Origin: Rhizobiaceae bacterium
GTDB lineage: Bacteria; Pseudomonadota; Alphaproteobacteria; Rhizobiales; Rhizobiaceae
DNA length: 64,000 bases
NCBI GenBank assembly: GCA_025698895.1
Contig: JAILWO010000003.1
Coordinates: 310,001 to 374,000, forward strand
Direction of reading: 5' to 3'
Within the stretch, counting starts at the first letter, position 1, and every line of letters starts with the position of its first letter. Shown one piece after another: positions 8,545-17,689 of the stretch. The notes under the pieces are model-generated. The model searched no databases. It was not told where the DNA came from and saw only the letters and a program-made list of their open reading frames with translations. The translations under genes were made by a program, and so were the position numbers.

Positions 8545-8865
8545 ATGGGGCTGAGGCTTCCAGGCCAGACCGGCGCAATGCCCGGCGGGCGGCGAACCGG
8601 CGTCGCCCAGCTCGATTACGAACTGGCCGGCGAAATGGCGACCTCGCTCGGCCGGGCGGGACGAAAGGCCGAGGAGAAGCTGGCGCGGCTGAAGGCGGCC
8701 GAAGCCGAAGGTGAGGAAGCGCGGGCGCGCCTGGTCGAGGAGGCCGCCCAGGCCGTGCATGCCTGGTTTATCCAGCGCGAACTGTGCGGCATGCGGCGGC
8801 ACGAGGGCGTCATACGCGACCACGCCATTCCGAAGGCGGTGCTGGCGCGGCTGGGAGCGCGGTGA
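8545..8865 (+). CDS. Small helical protein of unknown function
   Basis: A 106-residue soluble protein, mostly alpha-helical, with a long Ala/Glu/Arg-rich probable coiled coil (about residues 25-75: YELAGEMATSLGRAGRKAEE and onward). It resembles short conserved alphaproteobacterial proteins (possibly the DUF6665 group; I am not certain). The start is the ATG at 8545 with a GGAG site ahead, rather than upstream starts that lie inside the exporter gene. It begins four bases after the exporter's stop and probably belongs to the same transcript. Confidence 0.65.
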   Translation: MGLRLPGQTGAMPGGRRTGVAQLDYELAGEMATSLGRAGRKAEEKLARLKAAEAEGEEARARLVEEAAQAVHAWFIQRELCGMRRHEGVIRDHAIPKAVLARLGAR

Positions 8866-8868
8866 GGC

Positions 8869-9210
8869 CTATTCCAGCCATTCGGTGGAGAACGATCCGG
8901 CCTCGTGGATGCTGATCTTGGCGAACGGCGCCGGACCGGGATTGGTGAATTTGTGCGCCACCCCGGCCGGCACCACGACGATCTCGCCCTTACCGGCGAG
9001 GATCGCGCGATCCTCGACCGTGAACAGACCCGTCCCCGCCAGGACCACGAAGACTTCCGCATAGGGGTGGCAGTGCAAACGGGGCCCGCCGCCCGGCTGG
9101 TCCAGTCTGTCGGCGATCAGGCTCAGTTGCGAACCGGTCGATTGCCCCTGCCACTCGCCTCGGAAAGCCTCGATGTCGGAAAGCCAGTCTCCGGCCCTGA
9201 CGATCGTCAT
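8869..9210 (-). CDS. Single-domain cupin protein
   Basis: A 113-residue one-domain cupin. The two cupin motifs are recognisable: motif 1 around RLHCHPYAEVFVVLAGTG (metal-ligand His, His and Glu candidates) and motif 2 around VVVPAGVAHKFTNPG (third His). Such proteins bind a metal and may act as small isomerases, dioxygenases or ligand sensors; no specific substrate can be read from the sequence. The start has a strong AAGGAG ribosome site. It is convergent with the preceding small gene, with a 3-base gap, and divergent from petA. Confidence 0.85.
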   Translation of the reverse strand: MTIVRAGDWLSDIEAFRGEWQGQSTGSQLSLIADRLDQPGGGPRLHCHPYAEVFVVLAGTGLFTVEDRAILAGKGEIVVVPAGVAHKFTNPGPAPFAKISIHEAGSFSTEWLE

Positions 9211-9502
9211 CTTGTAACTCCTTCGAATCCATTTGCGGTGGCTCGGTCACAGGACGGGCGGAGCGGCGGCGGACCGACAGAGGGCGACGGTTTCAATTAC
9301 GGCCGGAATGCGGCCCGCGACAAACTGCCCATGCCGCCACGCCCGTCTGGACAAGAGAAATTGCCGCCCCTAGAACGCGACCGACCACCGGGGGAGAGTC
9401 TCCCGGTCCGCGAGTCTTTGCGCCTTTCGTCAGGGTTTCGCGACCGGAAGCAGGCGGTGTCCGCACCCCCGACGATGGCGAGACAGAAGGACCTGTAGTC
9501 CC

Positions 9503-10069
9503 GTGAGCGCGAACGACACCACCGAACCCAACCGCCGCGATTTCCTTTACGTGGCGACAGGCATGGCAGGCGCGGTCGGCGCGGCCGCGGTCGCCTGGCC
9601 CTTCATCGACCAGATGCGCCCCGACGCCTCGACTCTGGCACTGGCCTCGATCGACGTCGACATTTCGGGAATCGACCCCGGCATGTCGGTCACGGTCAAG
9701 TGGCGCGGCAGCCCGGTTTTCGTCCGCAATCGCACCGACGCCGAGGTCGAGGCGGCGCGAGCCGTCGAGCTTTCCGAGCTCAAGGACCCGATCGCGCGCA
9801 ACGCGAACCTCCCCGGAGAGGAACCGGCGACGGACGCCGCTCGCGCGGCCGGCGGCGAAGGCCGCGAGAACTGGATCGTCATGGTCGGCGTGTGCACGCA
9901 TCTGGGCTGCGTGCCGCTTGGCCAGGCGGGCGATTTCGGTGGATGGTTCTGCCCGTGCCACGGCTCGCACTACGATACGGCTGGCCGCATCCGGCGGGGC
10001 CCGGCGCCCGAGAACCTGCCGGTGCCGACGCTGGAATTCATCTCCGACACCACGATCCGGATCGGCTGA
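9503..10069 (+). CDS. petA: Ubiquinol-cytochrome c reductase Rieske iron-sulfur subunit
   Basis: A 188-residue Rieske protein of the cytochrome bc1 complex, transferring electrons from ubiquinol to cytochrome c1 in the periplasm. The N-terminus has a twin-arginine-type anchor ([16 protein letters not shown]). The [2Fe-2S] ligands are in CTHLGC (C131, H133, C136) and CPCHGSHYD (C150, C152, H153). The start is GTG with a weak ribosome site. It leads the petA-petB-petC operon; the 292 bases upstream hold the promoter region and I see no other gene there. Confidence 0.95.
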   Translation: MSANDTTEPNRRDFLYVATGMAGAVGAAAVAWPFIDQMRPDASTLALASIDVDISGIDPGMSVTVKWRGSPVFVRNRTDAEVEAARAVELSELKDPIARNANLPGEEPATDAARAAGGEGRENWIVMVGVCTHLGCVPLGQAGDFGGWFCPCHGSHYDTAGRIRRGPAPENLPVPTLEFISDTTIRIG

Positions 10070-10080
10070 GGGAGCGCGTT

Positions 10081-11385
10081 ATGAGCGGTGGACATTCGAC
10101 CTACGTTCCCACATCCGGCCTCGGCAAATGGTTCGACGAGCGGTTGCCGCTGCCGAGGCTGGTCTATGACAGCTTCGTGGCCTATCCGGTGCCGCGCAAC
10201 CTGAACTACGCCTACACTTTCGGCGGCATCCTCACGCTCATGCTGGCCGTGCAGATACTCACCGGCATCGTGCTGGCCATGCACTATGCGGTTTCGACCG
10301 AGCTTGCCTTCAATTCGGTCGAGAAGATCATGCGCGACGTGAATTCCGGCTGGCTGCTGCGCTATCTGCACGCCAACGGGGCGTCCTTCTTCTTCGTCGC
10401 GGTCTACATCCACATCTTCCGCGGCCTTTATTACGGTTCCTACAAGGCGCCGCGCGAGCTTTTGTGGATTCTCGGCTGCATCATCTACCTCCTGATGATG
10501 GCGACCGCCTTCATGGGCTATGTGCTGCCGTGGGGCCAGATGAGCTTCTGGGGCGCCACCGTCATCACCGGCTTCTTCACAGCCATTCCGCTGGTCGGCG
10601 ACTGGATTCAGCAACTTCTGCTGGGCGGCTTCGCCGTCGACAATCCGACGCTGAACCGCTTCTTCTCGCTGCACTACCTGCTGCCGTTCATGATCGCGGG
10701 CGTGGTCGTGCTGCACGTCTGGGCGCTGCACGTCACCGGCCAGACCAATCCGACTGGCATCGAGGTGAAAGCCAAGACGGACACGGTGGCCTTCACCCCG
10801 TATGCGACGCTGAAGGACAGCTTCGCGATGGTCGTGTTCCTGGCGGTGTTCGCCTATTTCGTGTTCTATCTGCCCAATTTCCTCGGCCATCCCGACAACT
10901 ACATCGAGGCCGATCCGCTGAAGACGCCGGCGCATATCGTGCCGGAATGGTACTTCCTGCCCTTCTACGCGATCCTGCGCGCCATCACCTTCAACATCGG
11001 ACCGATCGACTCCAAGCTCGGCGGCGTGCTGGCCATGTTCGGCGCGATCGCGGTGCTGTTCGTCGTGCCGTGGCTCGACACGTCCAGGGTCCGTTCGGCG
11101 GTCTATCGCCCGTGGTACAAGCTGTTTTTCTGGCTGTTCGTTGCGGATGCCATCTTCCTGGGCTGGCTCGGCTCGCGCCCGGCCGAGGGCTGGTACATAC
11201 CGGCCATGCAGGTCTCCACGCTCTACTACTTCGCCTTCTTCCTGATCATCATGCCTGTGCTGGGGCTGATCGAGACGCCCAAGCGCCTGCCAAACTCGAT
11301 CACGGAGGCGGTGCTGGAAAAGAACAAGTCCGGCGGCTCGGCCGTCCCGGCCGGGGCGAACGCCTCGCCGCAGAACCAGGGCTGA
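10081..11385 (+). CDS. petB: Cytochrome b of the bc1 complex
   Basis: A 434-residue eight-helix inner-membrane cytochrome b carrying haems bL and bH and both quinone sites. Visible hallmarks are [17 protein letters not shown] (Qo-site region), the [15 protein letters not shown] motif (PEWY of the Qo site), and paired His ligands in [26 protein letters not shown] and [11 protein letters not shown]. The start ATG at 10081 follows petA by 11 bases; the frame is open further upstream only inside petA. The length is typical of the alphaproteobacterial protein. Confidence 0.95.
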   Translation: MSGGHSTYVPTSGLGKWFDERLPLPRLVYDSFVAYPVPRNLNYAYTFGGILTLMLAVQILTGIVLAMHYAVSTELAFNSVEKIMRDVNSGWLLRYLHANGASFFFVAVYIHIFRGLYYGSYKAPRELLWILGCIIYLLMMATAFMGYVLPWGQMSFWGATVITGFFTAIPLVGDWIQQLLLGGFAVDNPTLNRFFSLHYLLPFMIAGVVVLHVWALHVTGQTNPTGIEVKAKTDTVAFTPYATLKDSFAMVVFLAVFAYFVFYLPNFLGHPDNYIEADPLKTPAHIVPEWYFLPFYAILRAITFNIGPIDSKLGGVLAMFGAIAVLFVVPWLDTSRVRSAVYRPWYKLFFWLFVADAIFLGWLGSRPAEGWYIPAMQVSTLYYFAFFLIIMPVLGLIETPKRLPNSITEAVLEKNKSGGSAVPAGANASPQNQG

Positions 11386-11411
11386 GATCGGGATCGGGAA
11401 GGAAGAGCATC

Positions 11412-12254
11412 ATGAAGTCGATCCTGAACGCAGTCATCCTCGGACTGAGCGTCGGCCTCGCGGGCGCGGCGCTCGCGGCGGAAGGCGAGACGCCACACTA
11501 CCCGCTGGTCAAGCCCGTCGAGCAGGACTGGTCTTTCGAGGGGCCGTTCGGCCACTACGACAAGGGGCAGCTCCAGCGCGGCCTGAAGGTCTATCGCGAG
11601 GGCTGCGCGGCCTGCCACGGGCTGAGCCTGGTCGCGTTCCGCAACCTCGAGGCGCTCGGCTATTCCGACGGCCAGGTGAGGGCGCTGGCCGCCGAGTATC
11701 AGGTCGAGGACGGGCCGGACAGCAATGGCGACATGTTCGAGCGCGACGCGATTCCGTCGGACCGCTTTCCCTCGCCATTCGCGAATCCGGAACAGGCTGC
11801 GGCCTCGAACAACGGTGCCGCGCCGCCCGACCTGTCGCTGATCGCCAAGGGGCGCGCGGTGGAGCGCGGCTTTCCGACCTTCATCCTCGACGTTTTCACG
11901 CAATATGCCGAGGGCGGGCCGGACTACATCTACAATCTGCTGACCGGCTACGAGGACGAGGCCCCGGAGGGGGTGCAGGTGCCCGAGGGCGCCTACTACA
12001 ATCCCCACTTCATAGCCGGTCCGGCGCTGGCCATGCCTCCGCCCCTGTCGGACGGGTTGATCACCTATGACGACGGCTCGCCGGAGACGGTGGACCAGTA
12101 TGCGCGCGATATCTCGGCCTTCCTGATGTGGGCTGCGGAACCGCACATGGAGGCGCGCAAGAAGACCGGTTTCTCCGTGCTGGTGTTCCTGGTGATCTTC
12201 GGCGCGCTCGTTTATCTCACCAAGCGCAAAGTCTGGGCGGAAGTGGCACACTGA
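11412..12254 (+). CDS. petC: Cytochrome c1 of the bc1 complex
   Basis: A 280-residue cytochrome c1. It has a signal peptide (about residues 1-23, ending ALAAEG), the haem-binding CAACH at residues 65-69, and a C-terminal membrane anchor (FSVLVFLVIFGALVYLTKRKVW). The probable methionine ligand is in GPALAMPPPL. A GGAAGAG ribosome site precedes the ATG. It completes petABC and is followed within 30 bases by a strong intrinsic terminator. Confidence 0.95.
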   Translation: MKSILNAVILGLSVGLAGAALAAEGETPHYPLVKPVEQDWSFEGPFGHYDKGQLQRGLKVYREGCAACHGLSLVAFRNLEALGYSDGQVRALAAEYQVEDGPDSNGDMFERDAIPSDRFPSPFANPEQAAASNNGAAPPDLSLIAKGRAVERGFPTFILDVFTQYAEGGPDYIYNLLTGYEDEAPEGVQVPEGAYYNPHFIAGPALAMPPPLSDGLITYDDGSPETVDQYARDISAFLMWAAEPHMEARKKTGFSVLVFLVIFGALVYLTKRKVWAEVAH

Positions 12255-12280
12255 CCGCCCAGAACATGAAGGGTGCGATA

Positions 12281-12305
12281 GGGCGCCGATCGCGGCGCCC
12301 TTTTT
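12281..12305 (+). terminator. Rho-independent terminator of petABC
   Basis: An 8-base-pair GC stem, GGGCGCCG / CGGCGCCC, with an ATCG loop and followed by TTTTT. It sits between petC and the convergent oxidoreductase gene. Confidence 0.9.
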
Positions 12306-12309
12306 CGTT

Positions 12310-15300
12310 TCATGCGGCCTGCTGGCGGTGCGGTTCGGCGGTCGACAGCAATTCTGTCACTTCGGCGCGCACGCGCCTTGCCGCCTCTTCCTTGACAGGT
12401 CCGTAGCCCCTGATCTGCTGGGGCGCGGACAGGATCCGCGTCCAGCGGTCCAGGTCCGGCCCGCTCAGTTCGCGCGCGGCGCGGTCGATAAGGTCCTCGA
12501 ACCAGACGATGAGATCGCGCTCCATGCGACGCTCGGCCGTAAGGCCGAACGGGTCGAAGCCGGTGCCGCGCAGCCGCTTCATGCGGGCGAGCGCCTTGAA
12601 GGGAAGGCGGATCCAGGGGCCGAAGGCGCGCTTGCGCGGCCGGCCGCGCCAGTCGGTGTCGGCCGCGATGAAGGGCGGCGCCAGATGGTGGACGATGCGG
12701 ACGTCACCCTCGAACCCCGCCTTCAGGCGCTCGATGAAGCCGGTCTCGACATGAAGTCGGGCCACTTCGTACTCATCCTTGTAGGCCATCAGCTTGAAAA
12801 GTGACCGGGCCGCGGCCAGCGTGGCCGTCTCCGACCCCAGTGCGGCCTCCGCGCCACGCAGCTTCCCGACCTGCCCGCGGAAGCGGTCCGCATAGGCCGC
12901 GTCCTGATATTTCGTCAGGAACTCGGCCCGCCTCTCGATCACCTCGTCCAGAGTTTCGGACTTCGGCCCGCGCGGCGCCATGGCCTCCCGCAGCCTATCT
13001 GGGAAAGCGTAGGCGACGCGGCCGATCTCGAAGGCGATGCGGTTCTTGTCGATGGCCACGCCATTGAGATGGATCGCCTGCATGATCGCCCGGTGCGAGA
13101 GTGGCACGAGACCCTGCTGCCAGGCGAAGCCCAGCATGAGAACGTTGGCGAACACCGTGTCACCGAACAGTTTCTCCGAAAGGGCGTTGGCGTCGATCGC
13201 GGCCACAGCGTCAGGACCGGTCACGGCGGTGATCGCCGCAAGGCGGCGATCCACCGCAAGGTCGGCGTCGCGTCTCTTCACGACGTCGCCGGTGGGCATC
13301 TTGGCAAGGTTCACGGCTGCCCTCATGCCGGGCCGGTAGGTCGCGGACGCCTTGGGCGACGACGACACGACGATGTCGCAGCCTATCAGCGCGTCAGCGG
13401 CAGAGCGGTCAATCCGGACCTGATGGATGCCGGAAGGCGACGCCGCCAGCCTGACGAAGGAGAGCACCGGCCCGAATTTCTGCGCGAAACCGGTGAAATC
13501 GAGCACCGACGAGCCCTTGCCTTCAAGATGCGCGGCCATCGTGACCAGCGCGCCGATGGTGACCACACCGGTTCCGCCCACGCCGGTAATCAGAAGGTCG
13601 TAGGGGCGGTCGACCGGCGGCAGTTCCGGTTCGGTGAGACCGAGCGACAGCCGGTCCATATCGAGCGATGCCGGCTCCGGCTTGCGTGGCCTGCTGCCCT
13701 CCACGGTGACGAAACTCGGGCAGAAGCCGTCGAGACAGGAGAAGTCCTTGTTGCAGGAAGACTGGTTGATGCGCCGCTTGGTGCCGAACTCCGTCTCGAC
13801 CGGTTCGACCGAAAGGCAATTGGACGCGACGGAGCAGTCGCCGCAGCCCTCGCAGACCAGTTCATTGATGACAACTGTTCGCTTCGGGTCCGCAAGCGTG
13901 CCGCGCTTGCGGCGGCGGCGTTTTTCCGTGGCGCAGGTCTGCTCGTAGATCAGGACTGTGACGCCGGGAATGTCGCGCAACTCGCGCTGGACGGTGTCGA
14001 GGTCCCGGCGGTGATTGATCGTCGTGCCGGCGGGAAAATCGCGAAGCGAAAACTTCTCCGGCTGGTCTGAAACAAGTGCAATGCGCTCCACGCCTTCGGC
14101 ACGGGCCGAGTGCGCAATGGCTTGCACCGAGACTGGTCCGTCGACCGGCTGGCCGCCGGTCATGGCGACGGCGTCGTTGTAGAGGATCTTGTAGGTGATA
14201 TTGGCCTTGGCCGCGACCGCCTGGCGGATCGCCATCGAGCCGGAATGATACCATGTGCCCTCGCCGAGATTCTGAAAGACGTGGCCCTTGCCGGTGAACA
14301 GCGAGGAGGCCGCCCAATTGACGCCTTCGCCACCCATCTGGATCAGGGAGGTCGTCTCGCGGTCCATCCAGCTTGCCATGAAATGGCAGCCGATGCCGGC
14401 CAGCGCCTTGGAGCCCTCGGGCACGCGGGTCGAGCTGTTGTGCGGGCAGCCGGAGCAGAAATAAGGCGTCCTGGTCGCGCCCTCGACCGAAATCGATACC
14501 GGCTGCGTTTCGTCCAGCGCTGCGGCTCGTTGCATGAAGCCCTTGCCGGGGAAGATGCCGTCCAGCCGCCTGGCCACGAGCGGCGCCAGTTGGCGCGGGC
14601 TGAGCTCGCCCGTCCATGGGATGAGGCGCGCGCCGGTCTCGTCGTGCTTGCCGACCATGCGGTGAGGCTTGTCCCCCGGCCAGTCGTAGAAATACTCCTT
14701 GAACTGGCTTTCGATGATGCCGCGCTTCTCCTCGACGACCAGAACCTCGTCCTTGCCCTTAACGAAATCGAGCGCGTCCTTGCGCGCCAGAGGCCAGACC
14801 ATGCCGATCTTGTAGATGTCGATGCCGAGCTCGTGGCATTCGCGCTCGCCGACGCCGAGCAGCCGCAGCGCCTCCATCAGGTCGAGATGACCCTTGCCGG
14901 TGGTGACGATGCCGAAGCGTGCATTCCTGACATTGTAGATATGGCGGTCGATCGGGTTCGCGGCGGCAAAGGCGAAGACGGCATGCTTCTTGGCTTCCAT
15001 GCGCTCTTCGATCTGGGGCCCGGGAAGGTCGGGCCAGCGGTAATGGAGGCCGCCAGGTGGTATGTCGATGTCGAAATCCGGACGCGCAAAGACGCGATCG
15101 GGCGCCAGGTCGAAGGAGGCGGCCGATTCCACGGTCTCGGAGACCGCCTTGAAGCCGACCCACATGCCCGAAAAGCGCGACAGCGCGTAGCCCCATTCGC
15201 CAAAGGCGAGATATTCCGACACTGATGCGGGGTTCAGCATCGGCATGAACCACGACATGAAGGCCACATCCGACTGGTGCGGCATGGACGACGAGACGCA

Positions 15301-15768
15301 GCCATGGTCGTCGCCGGCCACCACCAGCACGCCGCCATGCGGCGAGGAGCCGTAGGCGTTGCCGTGCTTGAGTGCGTCGCCCGCGCGGTCGACACCCGGA
15401 CCCTTGCCGTACCAGAGCGCGAAGACGCCATCGACGGTGCGGTTCGGATCGGTCTCGACCTGCTGCGATCCCAGCACGGCGGTGGCGGCCAGGTCCTCGT
15501 TGACGGCCGGCAGGAACTCGATGCCGCTTTCGGCGACAAGCTTGCGGTTCTTCCACAGTTCTAGATCGACGCCGCCGAGTGGCGAGCCGCGATAGCCCGA
15601 TATGAAACCTGAGGTGTTCAGCCCGGCGGCGCGGTCACGCCTCGCCTGATCGAGCGCGATCCGCACCAGCGCCTGCGTGCCGGTCATGAAGACGCGGCCG
15701 GCGGTCTGCAGATAGCGGTCCTCGAGCCTGTAGTCGCTGAAATCGGTCGCGGCGGGAAGGGCGGTCAT
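12310..15768 (-). CDS. Indolepyruvate ferredoxin oxidoreductase (fused alpha-beta-gamma)
   Basis: A 1152-residue TPP-dependent 2-oxoacid:ferredoxin oxidoreductase. In the family it oxidatively decarboxylates indolepyruvate and other aryl 2-oxoacids from amino acid transamination to acyl-CoA. Order: pyrimidine-binding domain (from about 20, GYRGSPLGG), TPP-binding region around CSGCPHNSST (440s) and GGEGVNWAASS, a cysteine-rich ferredoxin-like segment (VCEGCGDCSVASNC near 640), then the gamma domain from about 730 (LLITGVGGTGVVTIG). All catalytic parts are fused in one chain, as in aerobic proteobacteria. It is divergent from an Lrp-type regulator. Confidence 0.93.
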   Translation of the reverse strand: MTALPAATDFSDYRLEDRYLQTAGRVFMTGTQALVRIALDQARRDRAAGLNTSGFISGYRGSPLGGVDLELWKNRKLVAESGIEFLPAVNEDLAATAVLGSQQVETDPNRTVDGVFALWYGKGPGVDRAGDALKHGNAYGSSPHGGVLVVAGDDHGCVSSSMPHQSDVAFMSWFMPMLNPASVSEYLAFGEWGYALSRFSGMWVGFKAVSETVESAASFDLAPDRVFARPDFDIDIPPGGLHYRWPDLPGPQIEERMEAKKHAVFAFAAANPIDRHIYNVRNARFGIVTTGKGHLDLMEALRLLGVGERECHELGIDIYKIGMVWPLARKDALDFVKGKDEVLVVEEKRGIIESQFKEYFYDWPGDKPHRMVGKHDETGARLIPWTGELSPRQLAPLVARRLDGIFPGKGFMQRAAALDETQPVSISVEGATRTPYFCSGCPHNSSTRVPEGSKALAGIGCHFMASWMDRETTSLIQMGGEGVNWAASSLFTGKGHVFQNLGEGTWYHSGSMAIRQAVAAKANITYKILYNDAVAMTGGQPVDGPVSVQAIAHSARAEGVERIALVSDQPEKFSLRDFPAGTTINHRRDLDTVQRELRDIPGVTVLIYEQTCATEKRRRRKRGTLADPKRTVVINELVCEGCGDCSVASNCLSVEPVETEFGTKRRINQSSCNKDFSCLDGFCPSFVTVEGSRPRKPEPASLDMDRLSLGLTEPELPPVDRPYDLLITGVGGTGVVTIGALVTMAAHLEGKGSSVLDFTGFAQKFGPVLSFVRLAASPSGIHQVRIDRSAADALIGCDIVVSSSPKASATYRPGMRAAVNLAKMPTGDVVKRRDADLAVDRRLAAITAVTGPDAVAAIDANALSEKLFGDTVFANVLMLGFAWQQGLVPLSHRAIMQAIHLNGVAIDKNRIAFEIGRVAYAFPDRLREAMAPRGPKSETLDEVIERRAEFLTKYQDAAYADRFRGQVGKLRGAEAALGSETATLAAARSLFKLMAYKDEYEVARLHVETGFIERLKAGFEGDVRIVHHLAPPFIAADTDWRGRPRKRAFGPWIRLPFKALARMKRLRGTGFDPFGLTAERRMERDLIVWFEDLIDRAARELSGPDLDRWTRILSAPQQIRGYGPVKEEAARRVRAEVTELLSTAEPHRQQAA

Positions 15769-15908
15769 GGCTGGGCTCCGTGCCTGGCGTCTGCTGCCCT
15801 CCCAATTCTAACCGGCTCGGCTGAAAATTGCTGCCAGATGTACCTTTCTGAACGCGCATTTCGGTGTACTGTCCCAAATGTTGCCTAGTAGACGGAATCT
15901 TGTACCAG

Positions 15909-16373
15909 ATGGCTATGATCCTCACTCAACAGGACAAGACGCTTCTGTCGGCGCTCCAGTCAAACGGGCGCATGGCCAACCAGGAACTGGCCGAACTGGC
16001 AGGCATGTCGAGTTCGGCCTGCTGGCGCCGCGTGAAGTCATTGGAAGACGCGGGGCTGATCACGCGCTATGCGGCCGTTCTCGACGCGCGGGCGGCGGGG
16101 CTTGCCTTTCATGCGGTCGTGCATGTCACGTTGACCCGGCACGACCATCGCCATGTCGAGACCTTCATCGCCGAGATCGGCTGGCGCGGCGAGGTGCTCG
16201 ACTGTTTCGCCACGACTGGCGAGGCTGATTACCACCTCCGGGTCGTGTGTGCCGATCTCGACGCCTATAATCGCTTCCTGGAGGATTTCCTGTTTCGGCT
16301 TCCTGGCATCGCCACCGTGCGCACCAACCTCGTGCTGAAGGACATCAAGCAGGGCGCCCCGCTTTCCCTGTGA
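15909..16373 (+). CDS. Lrp/AsnC-family transcriptional regulator
   Basis: A 154-residue regulator: an N-terminal helix-turn-helix (residues 5-60, QQDKTLLSALQSNGRMANQE ... SACWRRVKSLEDAGLI) and a C-terminal RAM effector domain (about 70-150, with CFATTGEADYHLRVVC). Such proteins sense amino acids as octamers. The start is the ATG at 15909 (or 15915, six bases later); an upstream in-frame extension has no Lrp similarity. The divergent placement 140 bases from the indolepyruvate oxidoreductase suggests it controls that gene in response to aromatic or branched amino acids (inference). Confidence 0.92.
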   Translation: MAMILTQQDKTLLSALQSNGRMANQELAELAGMSSSACWRRVKSLEDAGLITRYAAVLDARAAGLAFHAVVHVTLTRHDHRHVETFIAEIGWRGEVLDCFATTGEADYHLRVVCADLDAYNRFLEDFLFRLPGIATVRTNLVLKDIKQGAPLSL

Positions 16374-16479
16374 GCCAGCTTTCGCTGTAACCTCTCGTCA
16401 ATCATATCCGCCGACCCTGCGTCCGAGCGCGGGGCGATTCGCCCCGAACGGACCTAGGGTGCGCGTAGAGGGGATGCGT

Positions 16480-16776
16480 ATGGACGGAATCGAGGAGAAG
16501 GGGGCCGGGGAGCCGCGCGGACAGGTCGTCGCCTTTCCGCCTGTCAGACGTATCGCCGCCATACGGGCGACGGCGCGCGCGATATTTGGCCAGCCCACTC
16601 CGGAGCGGCAGGACCGCATCCGCCATCATGTCGCGGGCAGGCTGTTCGCGGAACTGGGCGCGGCCGGGCTGCCCGAAGACCAACAGGACGAGAAGGTCGG
16701 GGCGTTCTTTCACGCGGTCGACCAGATCCTCTACCAGCTCGAAGCCGATGTGCGCATGGCCGTGCCGATGGAGTGA
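16480..16776 (+). CDS. Small hypothetical protein (DUF6074-like)
   Basis: A 98-residue soluble protein. The core VVAFPPVRRIAAIRATAR, followed by HVAGRLFAELGAAGLPEDQQ, resembles short rhizobial proteins of the DUF6074 type; function unknown. I prefer the ATG at 16480 because AGAGGGG then lies six bases upstream; ATG 16474 and GTG 16459 are also in frame. It lies 64 bases before maiA on the same strand. Confidence 0.6.
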   Translation: MDGIEEKGAGEPRGQVVAFPPVRRIAAIRATARAIFGQPTPERQDRIRHHVAGRLFAELGAAGLPEDQQDEKVGAFFHAVDQILYQLEADVRMAVPME

Positions 16777-16840
16777 GGCGACCAGCGGCTTGTAATCCCG
16801 TGGCCGCCCGGATAGGTGCACGGTCGGACCCGGAGGACGC

Positions 16841-17491
16841 ATGAGCCGGCTGACGCTGCATTCCTACTTTCGCAGTTCGACCTCGACGCGGCTGCGTATC
16901 GCGCTTGTCATGAAGGGGCTCGACTATGCCTATGTCGCTCACCATCTGCGCAAGGGCGAGCATCGCGACCCTGCCTATCTGGCCATCAATCCCCAGGGGC
17001 TCGTGCCGTCGCTCGTGCTGGAAGACGGCACCGTCCTGACCCAGTCGCTGGCGATCATCGAGTATCTCGACGAGGTTCATCCCGAGCCACCCCTGCTGCC
17101 CGCCGAACCGGCCGCCCGGGCGCGCGTGCGGGCGATCGCCCAGGCGGTCGCGCTCGACATTCACCCGATCAACAATCTGCGCGTGCTCGCCTATCTGCGC
17201 GAGACCTTTGGAGCGGATGACGACGCGGTGTCGGCTTGGTTCGGTCACTGGGTGGCGCAGACCTTTGAGCCGCTGGAGAGGATGCTGGCCGCTTCGCCGA
17301 TGACCGCCGAGTTCGTGGCCGGGGAAAGGCCTGGCCTCGCCGATATCTGCCTTTATGCGCAGGTTCTTAACAATGCCCGCTTCGGCGTCGATATGGCGCC
17401 GTATCCGACGATCGCGCGCATCTTCGCTGCTTGTGACGCGGTGCCCGCGTTCCAGGCGGGGCGGCCCGACCGGCAACCGGACGCCGAATAG
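16841..17491 (+). CDS. maiA: Maleylacetoacetate isomerase (zeta-class glutathione transferase)
   Basis: A 216-residue zeta GST that isomerises maleylacetoacetate to fumarylacetoacetate with glutathione, in tyrosine/homogentisate breakdown. The family active-site motif appears as SYFRSSTSTRLRIAL (residues 7-21), followed by the glutathione-binding NPQGLVPSLVLEDG and LTQSLAIIEYLDE segments and the C-terminal helical domain (HPINNLRVLAYL). A GGAGG ribosome site precedes the ATG. No other homogentisate genes are in the window, though the nearby indolepyruvate oxidoreductase also handles aromatic amino acid carbon. Confidence 0.93.
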   Translation: MSRLTLHSYFRSSTSTRLRIALVMKGLDYAYVAHHLRKGEHRDPAYLAINPQGLVPSLVLEDGTVLTQSLAIIEYLDEVHPEPPLLPAEPAARARVRAIAQAVALDIHPINNLRVLAYLRETFGADDDAVSAWFGHWVAQTFEPLERMLAASPMTAEFVAGERPGLADICLYAQVLNNARFGVDMAPYPTIARIFAACDAVPAFQAGRPDRQPDAE

Positions 17492-17689
17492 CTGCTTCCC
17501 GCATGAAATTATTCATGGTCGGGCATGCCAGACTAGCTGCTGATGGAACGAGCGCGATGGGAACTTCTTCCCCATTTCGTTGACCACGCGGTACATATAC
17601 CGCTACGAAGGTAACAGGGCTGGAAGTCGGGGGAGCATTCGTGCGCTTCAATACTGCAACGCGGGCCACATCTATAGGGGAGAACAGTC

